64,000 nucleotides of DNA from Streptomyces sp. NBC_00433 (GCA_036015235.1 CP107926.1:3538001-3602000), one strand, 5' to 3'. Positions 45,041 to 54,843 are shown, numbered from the stretch's first letter. Numbers and translations are program-made. Notes: a model not told the origin generated them from the sequence alone.

Positions 45041-47487
45041 CGGCCCCGCACGAGCCCTTCGCCGGCTTCGACGGCACCCGGGACGCCGGACCCGGCGGCC
45101 ACACCGGCGGCCGGCCGTCCGTCGACGCGCGCACCTGGCTGCGCGACCTGACGCTGGGCGCCCGCTTCGCCGCGGGCGGCGGGCGCGAGGGCTGGACCCG
45201 TACCGCGCTGACCGCGGTCGGCGTCGCGCTCGGTGTGGCGCTGCTGCTGCTCGCGTCAGCGGTGCCGGCGATGATGGACGCCAGGGACCAGCGCCGGGTG
45301 GCCCGCGACACCGTCTCGATGGGCGAGACGGTGAAGCCCAGCGACCACACCTTCCTGCTCGCCGAGACCGGGACCACCTACCACGGCAAGGACATCACCG
45401 GCGTCCTGCTGCACCCGGACGGACCCGCGGCCGAACCGCCGCCGGGTGTCGCGGCCATGCCGCCGACCGGGCAGATGATCGTCTCGCCCGCGCTGAAGAA
45501 GCTGCTGGCGTCCTCGCCGCTGCTGCGCGAGCGCATCCCGTACAAGATCACCGGCACCATCGGCAAGGCCGGCCTGGCGGGACCCGCCGACCTGTACTAC
45601 TACGCGGGCAGCGACCAGCTCGTCCCCTACGACGCGGCGCGGGCCGGCGGCAACGCAGAACGGGAGTCGCGCTTCGGCGCTCACAGCAATTCCGACGTCC
45701 TCGGGGCGGTCTTCAACCTGCTGCTGGTGATGGTCCTGGTGGTGCTGCTGCTGCCGGTCGCGGTCTTCATCGCCACCGCCGTACGCCTCGGCGGCGAGCG
45801 CAGGGACCGGCGGCTCGCCGCGCTGCGGCTGGTCGGCGCGGACATCAGGACGACCCGGCGGGTCGCGGCGGGCGAAGCGCTCTTCGGCGCGCTGTTCGGG
45901 CTGCTGCTCGGCGCGGCCTTCTTCCTGATCGCCCGCCAGTTCGCGTCCCACATCACCATCAGGGACATCTCCGCCTTCCCCTCCGACCTGACGCCGAACG
46001 CCGCGCTGGCCGTCCTGATCGTCGTCGCGGTGCCCGTCGCGGCCGTCGCGGTGACGATGCTCAGCCTGCGCCGTACGGTCATCGAACCGCTCGGCGTCTT
46101 CCGCCACGGCGTGGGGCAGCCGCGGAAGCTGTGGTGGCGGCTGCTGGTCCCGGCCGCCGGACTCGCCCTGCTCGCCCCGCTGTTCGGCAGCGTCCGGGGC
46201 AATGCGCAGACCAACCCCTTCCAGATCGCGACCGGTACGATCCTGCTGCTCATCGGAGTGACCGCGGTGCTGCCGTGGGTCGTCGAGACGGTGGTGGGAC
46301 GGCTGCACGGCGGCCCGATCGCCTGGCAGCTCGCCACCCGGCGGCTCCAGCTGAACAGCAACGCCTCGGCCCGCATGGTCAGCGGCGTGACGGTCGCCGT
46401 CGCCGGGGCCATCGCCTTGCAGATGCTCTTCAGCGCGGTCAGCGGCGACTTCGTGCGGGACAGCGGCGCCGACACCGCCCGCGCGCAGATGCTGATCGCG
46501 TCCTCGACCGCCTCCAGCGACCAGACCGCGCGCGAGATGCGGCAGCTCGCCGGGACCAAGGGCGTACGCGACGTCATCGGCTACCTCCAGTCCCAGGCCA
46601 CCCAGCCCGACGCGGCCGCCAGCGGCAGCGGCGTCTCCGACAGCGCGTATCTGCCGGTGAACGTCGGGGACTGCGCCAGCCTGCGGCAGCTGGCCGCGAT
46701 CGGCGCCGACTGCAAGCCGGGCAGTACGTTCCTGGTGCCGCCGCCGGCCGACATGGGCAGCGAGGCGTCGCTGCCGTACCTCAAGCCGGGCCGGAAGATC
46801 GACCTCAACGTCAGCTACGGCGACCACTACAGCGGCACCCCCAGGCTGTGGACGATCCCGGCCGACACGCGGACCGTGGGCAGCCGGGTCGACCCGAGCG
46901 GCAGCCAGGAGTGGGGGATCCTCACCACCCCCGAGGCCATCGACAGCGGCCGGCTGTTCGACGCGCGCTCGGAGATCATGGTCAGCCTGGACGACCGGCA
47001 GCCGGAGGCCGTCGAGTACGTGCGCAACACCGCTGCCACCTTCGGGGTCGACACCTACGCGCGGTCCATCAGCGACACGTTCACCAACACGAGCTACACG
47101 CAGCTGCGCCGGGGCCTGTTCGCCGGTGCGACGCTCACGATGGTGCTGATCGGGGCCAGCCTGCTGGTGTCGATGCTGGAGCAGCTGCGGGACCGCAAGA
47201 AGCTGCTCGCGGTGCTGGTCGCCTTCGGCACCAAGCGCACTGCGCTGGCCTGGTCGGTGCTGTGGCAGACCGCGATCCCGGTCGTCCTCGGCCTCGTCCT
47301 GGCCTGCGTCGGCGGTGTCGGCCTGGGCGCCGCCCTGCTGGCCATGGTGAGCCGCCCCTTCGAGATGGACTGGGGCGGAATGGCGATGATGACGGCGATC
47401 GGCTCCGCCGTGATCCTCGGGGTGACCCTGCTGAGCCTGCCGCCCTTGTGGCGCCTCATGCGCCCGGACGGCCTCCACACGGAGTAG
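45037..47487 (+). CDS. FtsX-like ABC transporter permease
   Basis: An 816-residue permease with two FtsX units. Helices include TALTAVGVALGVALLLLASAVPAM near residue 60, a triplet around 230-350 (VLGAVFNLLLVMVLVVLLLPVAVFIATAV; ALFGALFGLLLGAAFFLIA), a second near 370-480, and a C-terminal triplet (LTMVLIGASLLVSMLEQL; VLWQTAIPVVLGLVLACVGGVGLG; MTAIGSAVILGVTLLSLPPL). Two large extracellular loops lie between. The pair with the ATPase and PadR suggests inducible export or sensing of a cell-envelope compound. Confidence 0.88.
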   Translation: MTAPHEPFAGFDGTRDAGPGGHTGGRPSVDARTWLRDLTLGARFAAGGGREGWTRTALTAVGVALGVALLLLASAVPAMMDARDQRRVARDTVSMGETVKPSDHTFLLAETGTTYHGKDITGVLLHPDGPAAEPPPGVAAMPPTGQMIVSPALKKLLASSPLLRERIPYKITGTIGKAGLAGPADLYYYAGSDQLVPYDAARAGGNAERESRFGAHSNSDVLGAVFNLLLVMVLVVLLLPVAVFIATAVRLGGERRDRRLAALRLVGADIRTTRRVAAGEALFGALFGLLLGAAFFLIARQFASHITIRDISAFPSDLTPNAALAVLIVVAVPVAAVAVTMLSLRRTVIEPLGVFRHGVGQPRKLWWRLLVPAAGLALLAPLFGSVRGNAQTNPFQIATGTILLLIGVTAVLPWVVETVVGRLHGGPIAWQLATRRLQLNSNASARMVSGVTVAVAGAIALQMLFSAVSGDFVRDSGADTARAQMLIASSTASSDQTAREMRQLAGTKGVRDVIGYLQSQATQPDAAASGSGVSDSAYLPVNVGDCASLRQLAAIGADCKPGSTFLVPPPADMGSEASLPYLKPGRKIDLNVSYGDHYSGTPRLWTIPADTRTVGSRVDPSGSQEWGILTTPEAIDSGRLFDARSEIMVSLDDRQPEAVEYVRNTAATFGVDTYARSISDTFTNTSYTQLRRGLFAGATLTMVLIGASLLVSMLEQLRDRKKLLAVLVAFGTKRTALAWSVLWQTAIPVVLGLVLACVGGVGLGAALLAMVSRPFEMDWGGMAMMTAIGSAVILGVTLLSLPPLWRLMRPDGLHTE

Positions 47488-47497
47488 CTCCCCGCCA

Positions 47498-47521
47498 GGC
47501 CGCGCCCGATGGGGCGCGGCC
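47498..47521. terminator. Bidirectional terminator between permease and AI-2E transporter
   Basis: GGCCGCGCCC and GGGCGCGGCC form a perfect 10-bp stem with a GATG loop. Its last base overlaps the stop codon of the convergent gene. Confidence 0.6.
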
Positions 47522-48984
47522 TACGCGGGGTCTGCGGCAGGCTCCGAGTCGGAGGCCGCCGGGGCCGGGTCCGGGGCCGGGGCCGGGTCCGGGGCCGCGG
47601 GGGAAGCCGGTTGGGCCGGGGTCGGCTCCGGGGCGGGTGCCGGGTCAGGGACGTGGGGCGCCGCGAGCGCCATGGACTTCTCGCGGGAGAAAGCCCTCAG
47701 ATAGCCGACCACCGTGTTGCCGACCGCGACGAGCGGGACGGCGACCACCGCTCCGCCGATCCCCGCGACGAGCGAGCCGGCCGCGACGGACAGGACCACG
47801 CCCAGCGGGTGGACGCGGACCGCCCGGCCGAGGATGAAGGGCTGCAGGACATGGCCCTCGATCTGCTGGACGGCCAGGACCACGCCCAGAACCATGACGG
47901 CGGTGAGCGGACCCTCCGTCACCAGGGCCACCACGACCGCGATGAAGCCGGAGGCGACCGCGCCGACCAGCGGGACGAAGGACGACAGGAAGATGACGAC
48001 GGCCAGCGGCACCGCCATCGGCACCCCGAGGAAGAAGATGCCGACGCCGATGCATATGGCGTCGATCAGGGCGACGATGACCGTCCCCCGCACATACAGG
48101 GTCAGGGTCCGCCAGGCCCTGGGGCCGGCGCCGGCGAGGCCCTCCCTGGCGGCCTCGGGGAAGAGCCGCAGCACCCAGTTCCAGATGTTCGGGCCGTCGT
48201 AGAGCAGGAACAGCGTGCTGAACATCGCCAGCAGCATGCCGGTGAGCAGCTCGACGATGACGGTGACGCCTTCGAGTCCGGCGTCGGTGAGCGCCTTGGT
48301 GTTGGACCCGATGGCGTCGCTGAGATTCTTCGCGACCTGGTTGATCTGGTCGTCGGTGACGTGGAAGGGGCTGTTCAGCAGCCACTTCTTGCCCTCGGCG
48401 ATACCGTCCTGGAGGCTGCTGGACAGATTGTCGATATTGTCCATCACCTGCCAGACGACGAACCAGCCGACAAGTCCCATGACGACGAAGCCGCCGACGA
48501 AGACCATCGCGGTGGCGAGCCCGCGCGGCACGCCGAGCCTCTTGAGCCGGGCGACGAACGGCTGGAGCAGCGCCGTTATCAACAGGCCCGCGACGAAGGC
48601 CAGCACCACCAGGCGCACCGCGCCGATGACCCGCATCAGCACCCAGACCGTGCCGGCCAGGATCAGCAGCCGCCAGCCGACCTCGGCGGCGACCCGCATG
48701 CTCCAGGGCACCACCGTGACCGGGTCCAGCTGGGGCGCGGCCCGCTGCGCCGGAACCGCGGCGACGGGCGGGGGCGCCGCGGTCGGCGCGGTGCCGCCCG
48801 GGGCGGGGTCGCCCGGCTCGGGTGCGGCGGCCCGGTCCGGGTCGGCCGCCGGCTCGCGGCCGACCACGGTCGGGTGGCGTGCCTCTTCCCGCGCGGTGAT
48901 CGCGGACTGCCGCTCCTCCAGCCGGCCGGCGAGACTGGCCAGCCCCGCTGCGAGCGCGCTGCTCCAGTGGCGCGTGTCCGGCAT
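47521..48984 (-). CDS. AI-2E family transporter
   Basis: A 487-residue membrane protein of the AI-2E/PerM family: about eight helices, with VLAFVAGLLITALLQPFVARL near the start, the long cytosolic amphipathic section typical of the family, and the C-terminal LAVQQIEGHVLQPFILGRAVRVHPLGVVLSVAAGSLVAGIGGAVVAVPLVA signature. The N-terminus (~90 residues) and the C-terminal ~40 (PDPAPAPEPTPAQ-like repeats) are disordered. Substrates are uncertain and some members are Na+/H+ antiporters. The ATG at 48984 has a GGGGGAG site; the ATG 24 nt upstream lacks one. Confidence 0.84.
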   Translation of the reverse strand: MPDTRHWSSALAAGLASLAGRLEERQSAITAREEARHPTVVGREPAADPDRAAAPEPGDPAPGGTAPTAAPPPVAAVPAQRAAPQLDPVTVVPWSMRVAAEVGWRLLILAGTVWVLMRVIGAVRLVVLAFVAGLLITALLQPFVARLKRLGVPRGLATAMVFVGGFVVMGLVGWFVVWQVMDNIDNLSSSLQDGIAEGKKWLLNSPFHVTDDQINQVAKNLSDAIGSNTKALTDAGLEGVTVIVELLTGMLLAMFSTLFLLYDGPNIWNWVLRLFPEAAREGLAGAGPRAWRTLTLYVRGTVIVALIDAICIGVGIFFLGVPMAVPLAVVIFLSSFVPLVGAVASGFIAVVVALVTEGPLTAVMVLGVVLAVQQIEGHVLQPFILGRAVRVHPLGVVLSVAAGSLVAGIGGAVVAVPLVAVGNTVVGYLRAFSREKSMALAAPHVPDPAPAPEPTPAQPASPAAPDPAPAPDPAPAASDSEPAADPA

Positions 48985-49099
48985 CGCTCTCCCCCGCCCT
49001 TTGACCATCTTTTGGCACTGCTGTGCAGGACGACGTTACCCGGCGTCCGGGTTGCCCCGGCGAGCACACCCGCACCCGGATGGGGGAACGGCAGCGGAA

Positions 49100-49128
49100 A
49101 ACCCCCGAGGCCCTGGGCCTCGGGGGTT
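49100..49128 (-). terminator. Terminator of the SLT-domain gene
   Basis: AACCCCCGAGGCC and GGCCTCGGGGGTT form a perfect 13-bp stem with a 3-nt loop. Read on the minus strand it is followed by TTTCC, 43 bp past the stop codon. Confidence 0.75.
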
Positions 49129-49171
49129 CTCACGACGTCTGCGCCGCTACGTCGACCGGTTCGCCGCCGGC

Positions 49172-49849
49172 CTAGTAGGAGTGGTGCACCTGCCAGTACG
49201 CCCAGGCGTCACAGGGACTGCCGTAGCGGCTGTTCATGTAGTTGAGGCCCCACTTTATCTGCGTGGCCGGGTTGGTCCGCCAGTCGGAGCCCGCGGTCGA
49301 CATCTTGGAGCCGGGCAGTGCCTGGACCAGGCCGTACGCGCCGGAGGACTGGTTGGTCGCGTAGTAGTTCCAACCGCTCTCCTTGGTCACGATGTTGGAG
49401 AAGCAGGCGAACTGGCCGCTGCCCACGATCTCCTTGGCCATCGCCTTGACCTCGGCGACCGTGTAGGAGGGCTTGAGCGGGAAGGTCGCGTTCGAGTCGC
49501 CGCTGCTCGCCGCCAGCGTCTTCGCGCGCTCCTTGGCCGCCGCCTCGTCCGCCGCCTTCTTCTTGGCCGCCGCGTCCTGCGCTGCCTGCCTGCGGGCGTC
49601 CTGTTCCGCGGCCTGCCGCGCTGTCGCGTCGGCCGCGTCGGACTGCGCGATGACCTGGTCGGTCAACGACGCCTGCTGAACCTGCTGCCCAGCGGGAATG
49701 TCCGCGAGGAGCGTCGTCGTCCCGGCGGCTTCCACGGGCTGGTTCGCTGTGCCCTGGTCTGCGCCTGACGCGACGCCTACGACGGCGCCCACAGTGGTGA
49801 CCGCAGTGGCTGACGCCACCGCGAATCCCCGGACCGAGATCCGGCTCAC
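49172..49849 (-). CDS. Secreted transglycosylase SLT-like protein
   Basis: A 225-residue exported protein. A signal peptide (RISVRGFAVASATAVTTVGAVVGVASG) is followed by an Ala/Lys/Asp-rich helical linker (AEQDARRQAAQDAAAKKKAADEAAAKERAK) and a C-terminal lysozyme-like domain with CFSNIVTKESGWNYYATNQSSGAYGLVQALPGSKM and TQIKWGLNYMNSRYGSPCDAWAYWQ; the E in KESGW fits the catalytic acid. It probably cleaves peptidoglycan glycan strands. The GTG at 49849 has GGAAGGAA 4-5 nt upstream, favoured over an ATG 18 nt further up. Confidence 0.87.
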   Translation of the reverse strand: MSRISVRGFAVASATAVTTVGAVVGVASGADQGTANQPVEAAGTTTLLADIPAGQQVQQASLTDQVIAQSDAADATARQAAEQDARRQAAQDAAAKKKAADEAAAKERAKTLAASSGDSNATFPLKPSYTVAEVKAMAKEIVGSGQFACFSNIVTKESGWNYYATNQSSGAYGLVQALPGSKMSTAGSDWRTNPATQIKWGLNYMNSRYGSPCDAWAYWQVHHSY

Positions 49850-50276
49850 ACGGTTTCCTTCCGGCATCGCCCGATTGGTGACCGCACGGACGAAATCGTG
49901 CCCCTGGCACTGCCCCCCTCTCCGGTCCGCCGTACGGGCCGGTCGGTCACAGGGGTACTGGCCCGGTGCGAAGTCCGTTCCGGATTCGCGTACTGCTCGG
50001 GCGGCTCGTGGCGGTCGATGTTGACTTGTGTGGTGGTGCGTCCCGTTCCCCGAGGGGTCCGGAGGTGCCACGAGCGGGGCCTGACAGCCTCACACCCTGC
50101 CGTACGCGGACGCCGCGCGGCAATTTCCGGTTGAGTGGCAAAGGTCACATCGCGCGATGCGGGTCGTTCCTCGGCAAGAGTGCCCGGAAAACGCTAGGCT
50201 GCTGCGCCCTTCACGCCGGGCGCAGCAGCCTCAACTCACGTCATCGATGGGCAAATCGGGGCATCGTACAAAACGA
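49850..50276. other. Upstream region of the SLT gene
   Basis: 427 bp with no gene. I looked for the c-di-AMP (ydaO) riboswitch often found before such cell-wall hydrolases and did not find its conserved core. A perfect 12-bp palindrome (CATCGCGCGATG) lies at 50148-50159. Confidence 0.45.
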
Positions 50277-51596
50277 TCAGGCCCCGCCGTCCTCCAGCAT
50301 CTCCGTCACGAGCGCGGCGATCGGGGAGCGTTCGGAACGGGTGAGCGTCACATGGGCGAACAGCGGGTGGCCCTTGAGCTTCTCCACCACCGCGACCACC
50401 CCGTCGTAACGCCCCACCCGGAGGTTGTCGCGCTGCGCCACGTCGTGGGTGAGCACCACGCGGGAGCCGGCTCCGATCCGGGACAGCACCGTCAGCAGCA
50501 CATTGCGCTCCAGCGACTGCGCCTCGTCGACGATCACGAAGGCGTCGTGCAGCGAGCGGCCCCTGATGTGGGTCAGCGGCAGCACTTCCAGCATGCCGCG
50601 GGCCACCACCTCCTCGATGACCTCCTTCGAGGTGACCGCGGACAGCGTGTCGAAGACGGCCTGAGCCCACGGGCTCATCTTCTCCGCCTCGCTGCCCGGC
50701 AGATAGCCCAGCTCCTGCCCGCCCACCGCGTACAGCGGCCGGAAGACCATCACCTTGCGGTGCTGGCGGCGCTCCAGGACCGCCTCCAGGCCCGCACACA
50801 GCGCCAGCGCCGACTTGCCCGTGCCGGCTCGGCCGCCCATCGACACGATGCCGACGTCCGGGTCGAGCAGCAGGTCCAGCGCGATGCGCTGCTCGGCGCT
50901 GCGGCCGTGGATGCCGAAGGCCTCCCGGTCGCCGCGCACCAGCCGCACCCGGCCGTCCGCGGTGACCCTGCCCAGCGCCTTGCCGCGCTCCGACTGCAGC
51001 ACCAGGCCGGTGTGCACCGGCAGGTCGGCGGCCTCGGCGAGCGCGACGGTCTCCTGCGCGAACAGCGCGTCGACCTCCTCCGCGCCGACGACCAGCTCCT
51101 CCATCCCGGTCCAGCCCGAGGTGATCGCCAGCTCGGCCCGGTACTCCTCGGCCAGCAGGCCGACCGAGGAGGCCTTCACCCGCAGCGGCAGGTCCTTGGA
51201 CACGACGGTCACGTCGTACCCCTCGGCCTGCAGATTGCGGGCGACGGCCAGGATGCGCGAGTCGTTGTCACCGAGCCGGAAGCCCGCGGGGAGCACCCCG
51301 GGGTCCGAGTGGTTCAGCTCGACCCTGAGCGTGCCGCCGAAGTCGCCGAGCGGGATCGGCGCGTCGAGCCTTCCGTACCTGATCCGGAACTCGTCGAGCA
51401 GCCGCAACGCCTGGCGGGCGAAGTAGCCGAGCTCCGGATGGTGGCGCTTGGCCTCCAACTCCGTCACCACGACGACCGGCAGCACGACCTCGTGCTCGTC
51501 GAATCGGGTGAAGGCGTTGGGGTCTGCGAGCAGCACGCTGGTGTCGAGTACGTACGTGCGCCGGTCGTGAACACGGCGATTCTTGCTGGTCACCAC
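50277..51596 (-). CDS. PIN-PhoH fusion ATPase (PhoH2 type)
   Basis: A 439-residue protein with an N-terminal PIN domain ([12 protein letters not shown], acidic residues Asp18, Glu47, Asp110/Asp112) and a C-terminal PhoH helicase-like domain: Walker [10 protein letters not shown] (254-262), [13 protein letters not shown] (Walker B) and [12 protein letters not shown]. PhoH2 proteins unwind and cut RNA, and in mycobacteria often follow a small antitoxin-like gene; none is visible here. GTG start without a strong ribosome site, so the exact start is uncertain by a codon or two. Confidence 0.87.
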   Translation of the reverse strand: MVTSKNRRVHDRRTYVLDTSVLLADPNAFTRFDEHEVVLPVVVVTELEAKRHHPELGYFARQALRLLDEFRIRYGRLDAPIPLGDFGGTLRVELNHSDPGVLPAGFRLGDNDSRILAVARNLQAEGYDVTVVSKDLPLRVKASSVGLLAEEYRAELAITSGWTGMEELVVGAEEVDALFAQETVALAEAADLPVHTGLVLQSERGKALGRVTADGRVRLVRGDREAFGIHGRSAEQRIALDLLLDPDVGIVSMGGRAGTGKSALALCAGLEAVLERRQHRKVMVFRPLYAVGGQELGYLPGSEAEKMSPWAQAVFDTLSAVTSKEVIEEVVARGMLEVLPLTHIRGRSLHDAFVIVDEAQSLERNVLLTVLSRIGAGSRVVLTHDVAQRDNLRVGRYDGVVAVVEKLKGHPLFAHVTLTRSERSPIAALVTEMLEDGGA

Positions 51597-51843
51597 GTGT
51601 GGACGAACCCCCTCGGGGAGAGGTGAGGCTGCGGTCCGGCAACCGTGTGCCGGATGCCGGTCTGCCAGTGGTATGCCCGGGAAATCCGGTACCCATGCGG
51701 ATGCATATGACAGTCATCCGACGGTCATGATCCGGTCACTGAGCGCTCGCCCCCGGTTGGGTGGCCGACACGCCGCGACAAAGGCCACGGTAACTCCGCA
51801 GCCCGTGCCGTCAACAGCCCATTTTGTCCAGGTCAGCGCCTGG

Positions 51844-52605
51844 CTACGCTCCGTAGCGGCGATGCCTGGCCGCGTAGTCCCGCAGCGCCCGCAGGAAATC
51901 CACCTTGCGGAAGGCGGGCCAGAAGACCTCGCAGAAGTAATACTCCGAGTGCGCGCTCTGCCAGAGCATGAAGCCGGACAGGCGCTGCTCCCCGGAGGTG
52001 CGGATCACCAGGTCGGGGTCCGGCTGGCCGCGGGTGTAGAGGTGCTCCGAGATGTGCTCGACGTCCAGGATCTCGGCCAGGTCCTCGATGGAGGTGCCGC
52101 GCCCGGCGTGCTCGTAGAGCAGCGAGCGGACCGCGTCGGCGATCTCCTGCCGGCCGCCGTAGCCGACCGCCACGTTCACCAGCAGGCCGGTGACGTTGTG
52201 GGTGGCCTGTTCCGCCTCCTTGAGCACACCCTGCGTCCGGTCGGGCAGCAGGTCCATCGTGCCCACGTGGTGCACCCGCCAGCGGCCGGTGGCGGCGAGC
52301 CCGGTCACCGCTTCCTCGATGATGCCGAGCAGCGGCACCAGCTCGCGGGAGGGCCGGTCGAAGTTGTCGGTGGACAGCAGCCACAGGGTGACCACCTCGA
52401 CACCGGTCTCCTCGCACCAGCCGAGCAGCTCGGAGATCTTGTCCGCGCCGGCCTGGTGCCCCTGCTCCGCCGTGCTGCTCGCGGCCTTCGCCCAGCGCCG
52501 GTTGCCGTCCAGGATCACACCGATGTGCTTGGGGCCCTGGGTCACGTCGAGGCGGCGTTCCACTCTGCGGGAGTACAGCCCGTACACCAGCTCGCGCAGA
52601 TTCAT
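51844..52605 (-). CDS. uppS: Isoprenyl transferase (cis-prenyl diphosphate synthase)
   Basis: A 253-residue cis-prenyltransferase: catalytic Asp33 and RRWA in HIGVILDGNRRWAK, WLLSTDNFDRP, and the substrate-site motif DPDLVIRTSGEQRLSGFMLWQSAHSEYYFC. It elongates farnesyl diphosphate with IPP to make the polyprenyl carrier of peptidoglycan and wall polymer synthesis. Streptomyces usually carry more than one copy, so the chain length made here is not known. ATG at 52605 has GGAGGGG about 10 nt upstream, somewhat far. Confidence 0.9.
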   Translation of the reverse strand: MNLRELVYGLYSRRVERRLDVTQGPKHIGVILDGNRRWAKAASSTAEQGHQAGADKISELLGWCEETGVEVVTLWLLSTDNFDRPSRELVPLLGIIEEAVTGLAATGRWRVHHVGTMDLLPDRTQGVLKEAEQATHNVTGLLVNVAVGYGGRQEIADAVRSLLYEHAGRGTSIEDLAEILDVEHISEHLYTRGQPDPDLVIRTSGEQRLSGFMLWQSAHSEYYFCEVFWPAFRKVDFLRALRDYAARHRRYGA

Positions 52606-52767
52606 CGCGTACCAGCCCCTCCTGCGCTCGGTCGCCCGCGCCAGGGTACTGCCCGAAAGGCCGTGCGGACGAACCGGGTCGCGCGGCGGCCGGCCGCCCG
52701 GCGCGGCACGCCGGCGGATCGCCCGCCGCGTAGTAACCGGTTCAACCTCCCGTGATAGGGAAGAACC

Positions 52768-53811
52768 GTGAACATCAGAAACCTCTACCGCGCCTCCGAA
52801 GAGCGCTACGGCACCATGGAGTACCGCAGGACCGGCCGCAGCGGACTCAAGCTGCCCGCCGTCTCCCTCGGCCTGTGGCACAACTTCGGCGACGACCGCA
52901 CGCTGGACTCGCAGCGCGCCATCCTGCGCCGCGCCTTCGACCTCGGCGTGACGCACTTCGACCTGGCCAACAACTACGGCCCGCCCTACGGCGCCGCCGA
53001 GGCCAACTTCGGCACCCTCTTCGCGCAGGACTTCCGCCCCTACCGCGACGAGCTGGTCATCTCCACGAAGGCCGGCTACGACATGTGGCCGGGCCCCTAC
53101 GGCGAATGGGGCTCGCGCAAGTACTTGCTGTCCTCGCTCGACCAGTCGCTGGGCCGGATGGGCCTGGACTACGTCGACATCTTCTACTCCCACCGCTACG
53201 ACCCGGACACCCCGCTCGAAGAGACGATGGGCGCCCTCGCGTCCGCCGTCCAGCAGGGCAAGGCGCTCTACGTCGGCATCTCCTCCTACGGCCCCGAGCG
53301 CACCCGGGAAGCGGCCCGCATCCTGCGGGAGCTGGGCGTGCCCGCGCTCATCCACCAGCCGTCGTACTCGATGATCAACCGGTGGATCGAGGACGAGGGC
53401 CTGCTCGACGTCCTGGAGGAGGAGGGCATGGGCTGCATCGGCTTCGTGCCCCTGGCCCAGGGCCTGCTGACCGACCGCTACCTCGGCGGCATCCCCGAGG
53501 ACTCGCGGGCCGCCCAGGGCAAGTCCCTGAACCCGGCGCTGGTCAACGAGGAGACCATCACCCGCCTGCGGGCGCTCAACTCGCTGGCCGCCGACCGCGG
53601 GCAGTCCCTCGCCCAGCTCGCCCTCTCCTGGGTGCTGCGCGACCCCCGGGTCACCTCGGCGCTGATCGGCGCGTCGTCGGTGGCGCAACTGGAGGCCAAC
53701 GTCGCCGCCGTCGGCGCGGCGCCGCTGACCGCGGAGGAGCTCGCCGAGATCGACCGCCAGTCGGTCGAGCCGCCCGGCGTGAACCTCTGGTCGGTCAGCA
53801 GCGAGGCGTAG
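52768..53811 (+). CDS. Aldo/keto reductase (L-glyceraldehyde 3-phosphate reductase-like)
   Basis: A 347-residue AKR with the catalytic Asp/Tyr in THFDLANNYGPPYGAAE, Lys in VISTKAGYDMWPGPYG, His in IFYSHRYDPDTPLEETM, and the NADPH site in SALIGASSVAQLEANV. The N-terminus MEYRRTGRSGLKLPAVSLGLWHNFG matches YghZ/GpR, which detoxifies methylglyoxal and L-glyceraldehyde 3-phosphate. GTG start with an AGGGAAG site. It begins divergently from uppS. Confidence 0.88.
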   Translation: MNIRNLYRASEERYGTMEYRRTGRSGLKLPAVSLGLWHNFGDDRTLDSQRAILRRAFDLGVTHFDLANNYGPPYGAAEANFGTLFAQDFRPYRDELVISTKAGYDMWPGPYGEWGSRKYLLSSLDQSLGRMGLDYVDIFYSHRYDPDTPLEETMGALASAVQQGKALYVGISSYGPERTREAARILRELGVPALIHQPSYSMINRWIEDEGLLDVLEEEGMGCIGFVPLAQGLLTDRYLGGIPEDSRAAQGKSLNPALVNEETITRLRALNSLAADRGQSLAQLALSWVLRDPRVTSALIGASSVAQLEANVAAVGAAPLTAEELAEIDRQSVEPPGVNLWSVSSEA

Positions 53812-53870
53812 CCCTTCCGGGTGATCCGGGCGCTCTGGGCACTCCGAGTGCCCCCGTTCCCCCGGACGGG

Positions 53871-53905
53871 TGCCCCGGGCCGGCTTCCCCGGCCGGCCCG
53901 GGGCA
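53871..53905. terminator. Terminator after the aldo/keto reductase
   Basis: TGCCCCGGGCCGGC and GCCGGCCCGGGGCA form a perfect 14-bp stem with a 7-nt loop, 60 bp past the stop codon. Confidence 0.65.
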
Positions 53906-53942
53906 GGTGGTCTTCTTCTGCGCTGCCGCGCCCATGGCTGTG

Positions 53943-54098
53943 GCGTTGCTTGTCTGCGGCCGCGTCGTGGCTGGTCGCGCAGTTCCCCACCGGGGCGCAG
54001 CCAAGCAACGCACCGCAAGGGGCAGCGCCCCAGGGGCTCGGGGAACTGCGAGACAAGCCCCCACCGGGCCGTGGGCAAGCAACGCACCGCAAGGGGCA
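53943..54098. repeat. Dispersed repeat cluster between aldo/keto reductase and prepilin peptidase
   Basis: AAGCAACGCACCGCAAGGGG occurs directly at 54003-54022 and 54077-54096, with part of it inverted at 53943-53951 (GCGTTGCTT). Between them GTCGCGCAGTTCCCC is mirrored by GGGGAACTGCGAGAC. This is a diverged member of the GGGGCGCGGGGAACTGCG family found at 41.9 and 62.5 kb. Confidence 0.65.
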
Positions 54099-54102
54099 AG
54101 GC

Positions 54103-54831
54103 TCAGCTCAGCAGCAGCGCGATGGCTGAGCCGGTCAGGAGGAAGGGGCCGAAGGGGATGGGGGACTTGCGGGTGGCGCGGCCGGTGAGGAGGAGTGCCA
54201 GGCCGACCACCGCCCCCAGCGCGAAAGAGGCGAACGTACCGGTGACCACGGCACCCCACCCGTACCAGCCCAGCGGCAGCGCGGCGGTCGGGGCGAGTTT
54301 GACGTCGCCGAAGCCCATGCCCGCCGGGTTGATGAGGAAGAGCAGGAGGTAGAGCGCGCCGACGGCCGCGGCGGCGAGGAGGGCGCGGGTCCAGGAGCCC
54401 TGGTGGGCCGGGAGGAGGGCGGCCACGCCGAGGAGGGTCGCGGTGAGCGCGAAGGCGGGGAGCGTGAGGACGTCGGGGAGCCGGAAGACGCGCAGGTCGA
54501 CCCGGGCGAGGGTCAGCGCGACGGGCACCAGCAGCAGCCAGACGACGAGTTCGGGGTGCGGCCCGGTGGCCGCGGCGAGGGCGGCGCAGAGCAGCGCGCA
54601 GCCGATCGCGGGGAGCAGTCCGCGGCGGTGGCGCCACCCGGAGGCGCCGCAGCGGGCGCAGAGTTCGGGACCGAGCCAGCCGCGCGGGCCCGGGGGCAGG
54701 GGGTGGCCGGACGGGCAGGCCGTGGCCCGGGGTTCGCCGGGCGGGACCGCCAACCGGTAGGCGGCGCGCGGGAGAAGAAGCCCGCTCACCGTTCCCCACA
54801 CGGCGGCGGCCACGATCGGATAGACATGCAC
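54103..54831 (-). CDS. A24-family prepilin peptidase (TadV-like)
   Basis: A 242-residue membrane protease. Helices run through HVYPIVAAAVWGTVSGLLLPRAAYRL, and the aspartate sites are DLRVFRLPDVL and MGFGDVKLAPTAALPLG (the GxGD motif, catalytic Asp). The loop CARCGASGWRHRRG retains Cys pairs as in classical PilD. It cleaves the Flp and TadE/G-type prepilins encoded downstream. The GTG at 54831 lies exactly 6 nt after TACGGT and gives a short N-terminus; longer frames have no ribosome site. It is probably the pilin peptidase of the tad locus 3.3 kb away. Confidence 0.82.
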   Translation of the reverse strand: MHVYPIVAAAVWGTVSGLLLPRAAYRLAVPPGEPRATACPSGHPLPPGPRGWLGPELCARCGASGWRHRRGLLPAIGCALLCAALAAATGPHPELVVWLLLVPVALTLARVDLRVFRLPDVLTLPAFALTATLLGVAALLPAHQGSWTRALLAAAAVGALYLLLFLINPAGMGFGDVKLAPTAALPLGWYGWGAVVTGTFASFALGAVVGLALLLTGRATRKSPIPFGPFLLTGSAIALLLS

Positions 54832-54837
54832 CGGCCG

Positions 54838-54843
54838 ACCGTA
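54838..54843 (-). promoter_or_regulatory. -10 hexamer TACGGT, leaderless layout
   Basis: TACGGT ends 6 nt before GTG 54831; it fixes a start that is otherwise ambiguous. Confidence 0.5.

Noticed and set aside
49850..50276. c-di-AMP riboswitch before the SLT gene
   Set aside because: Expected from related cell-wall hydrolase genes, but the conserved core segments are not present on the relevant strand.
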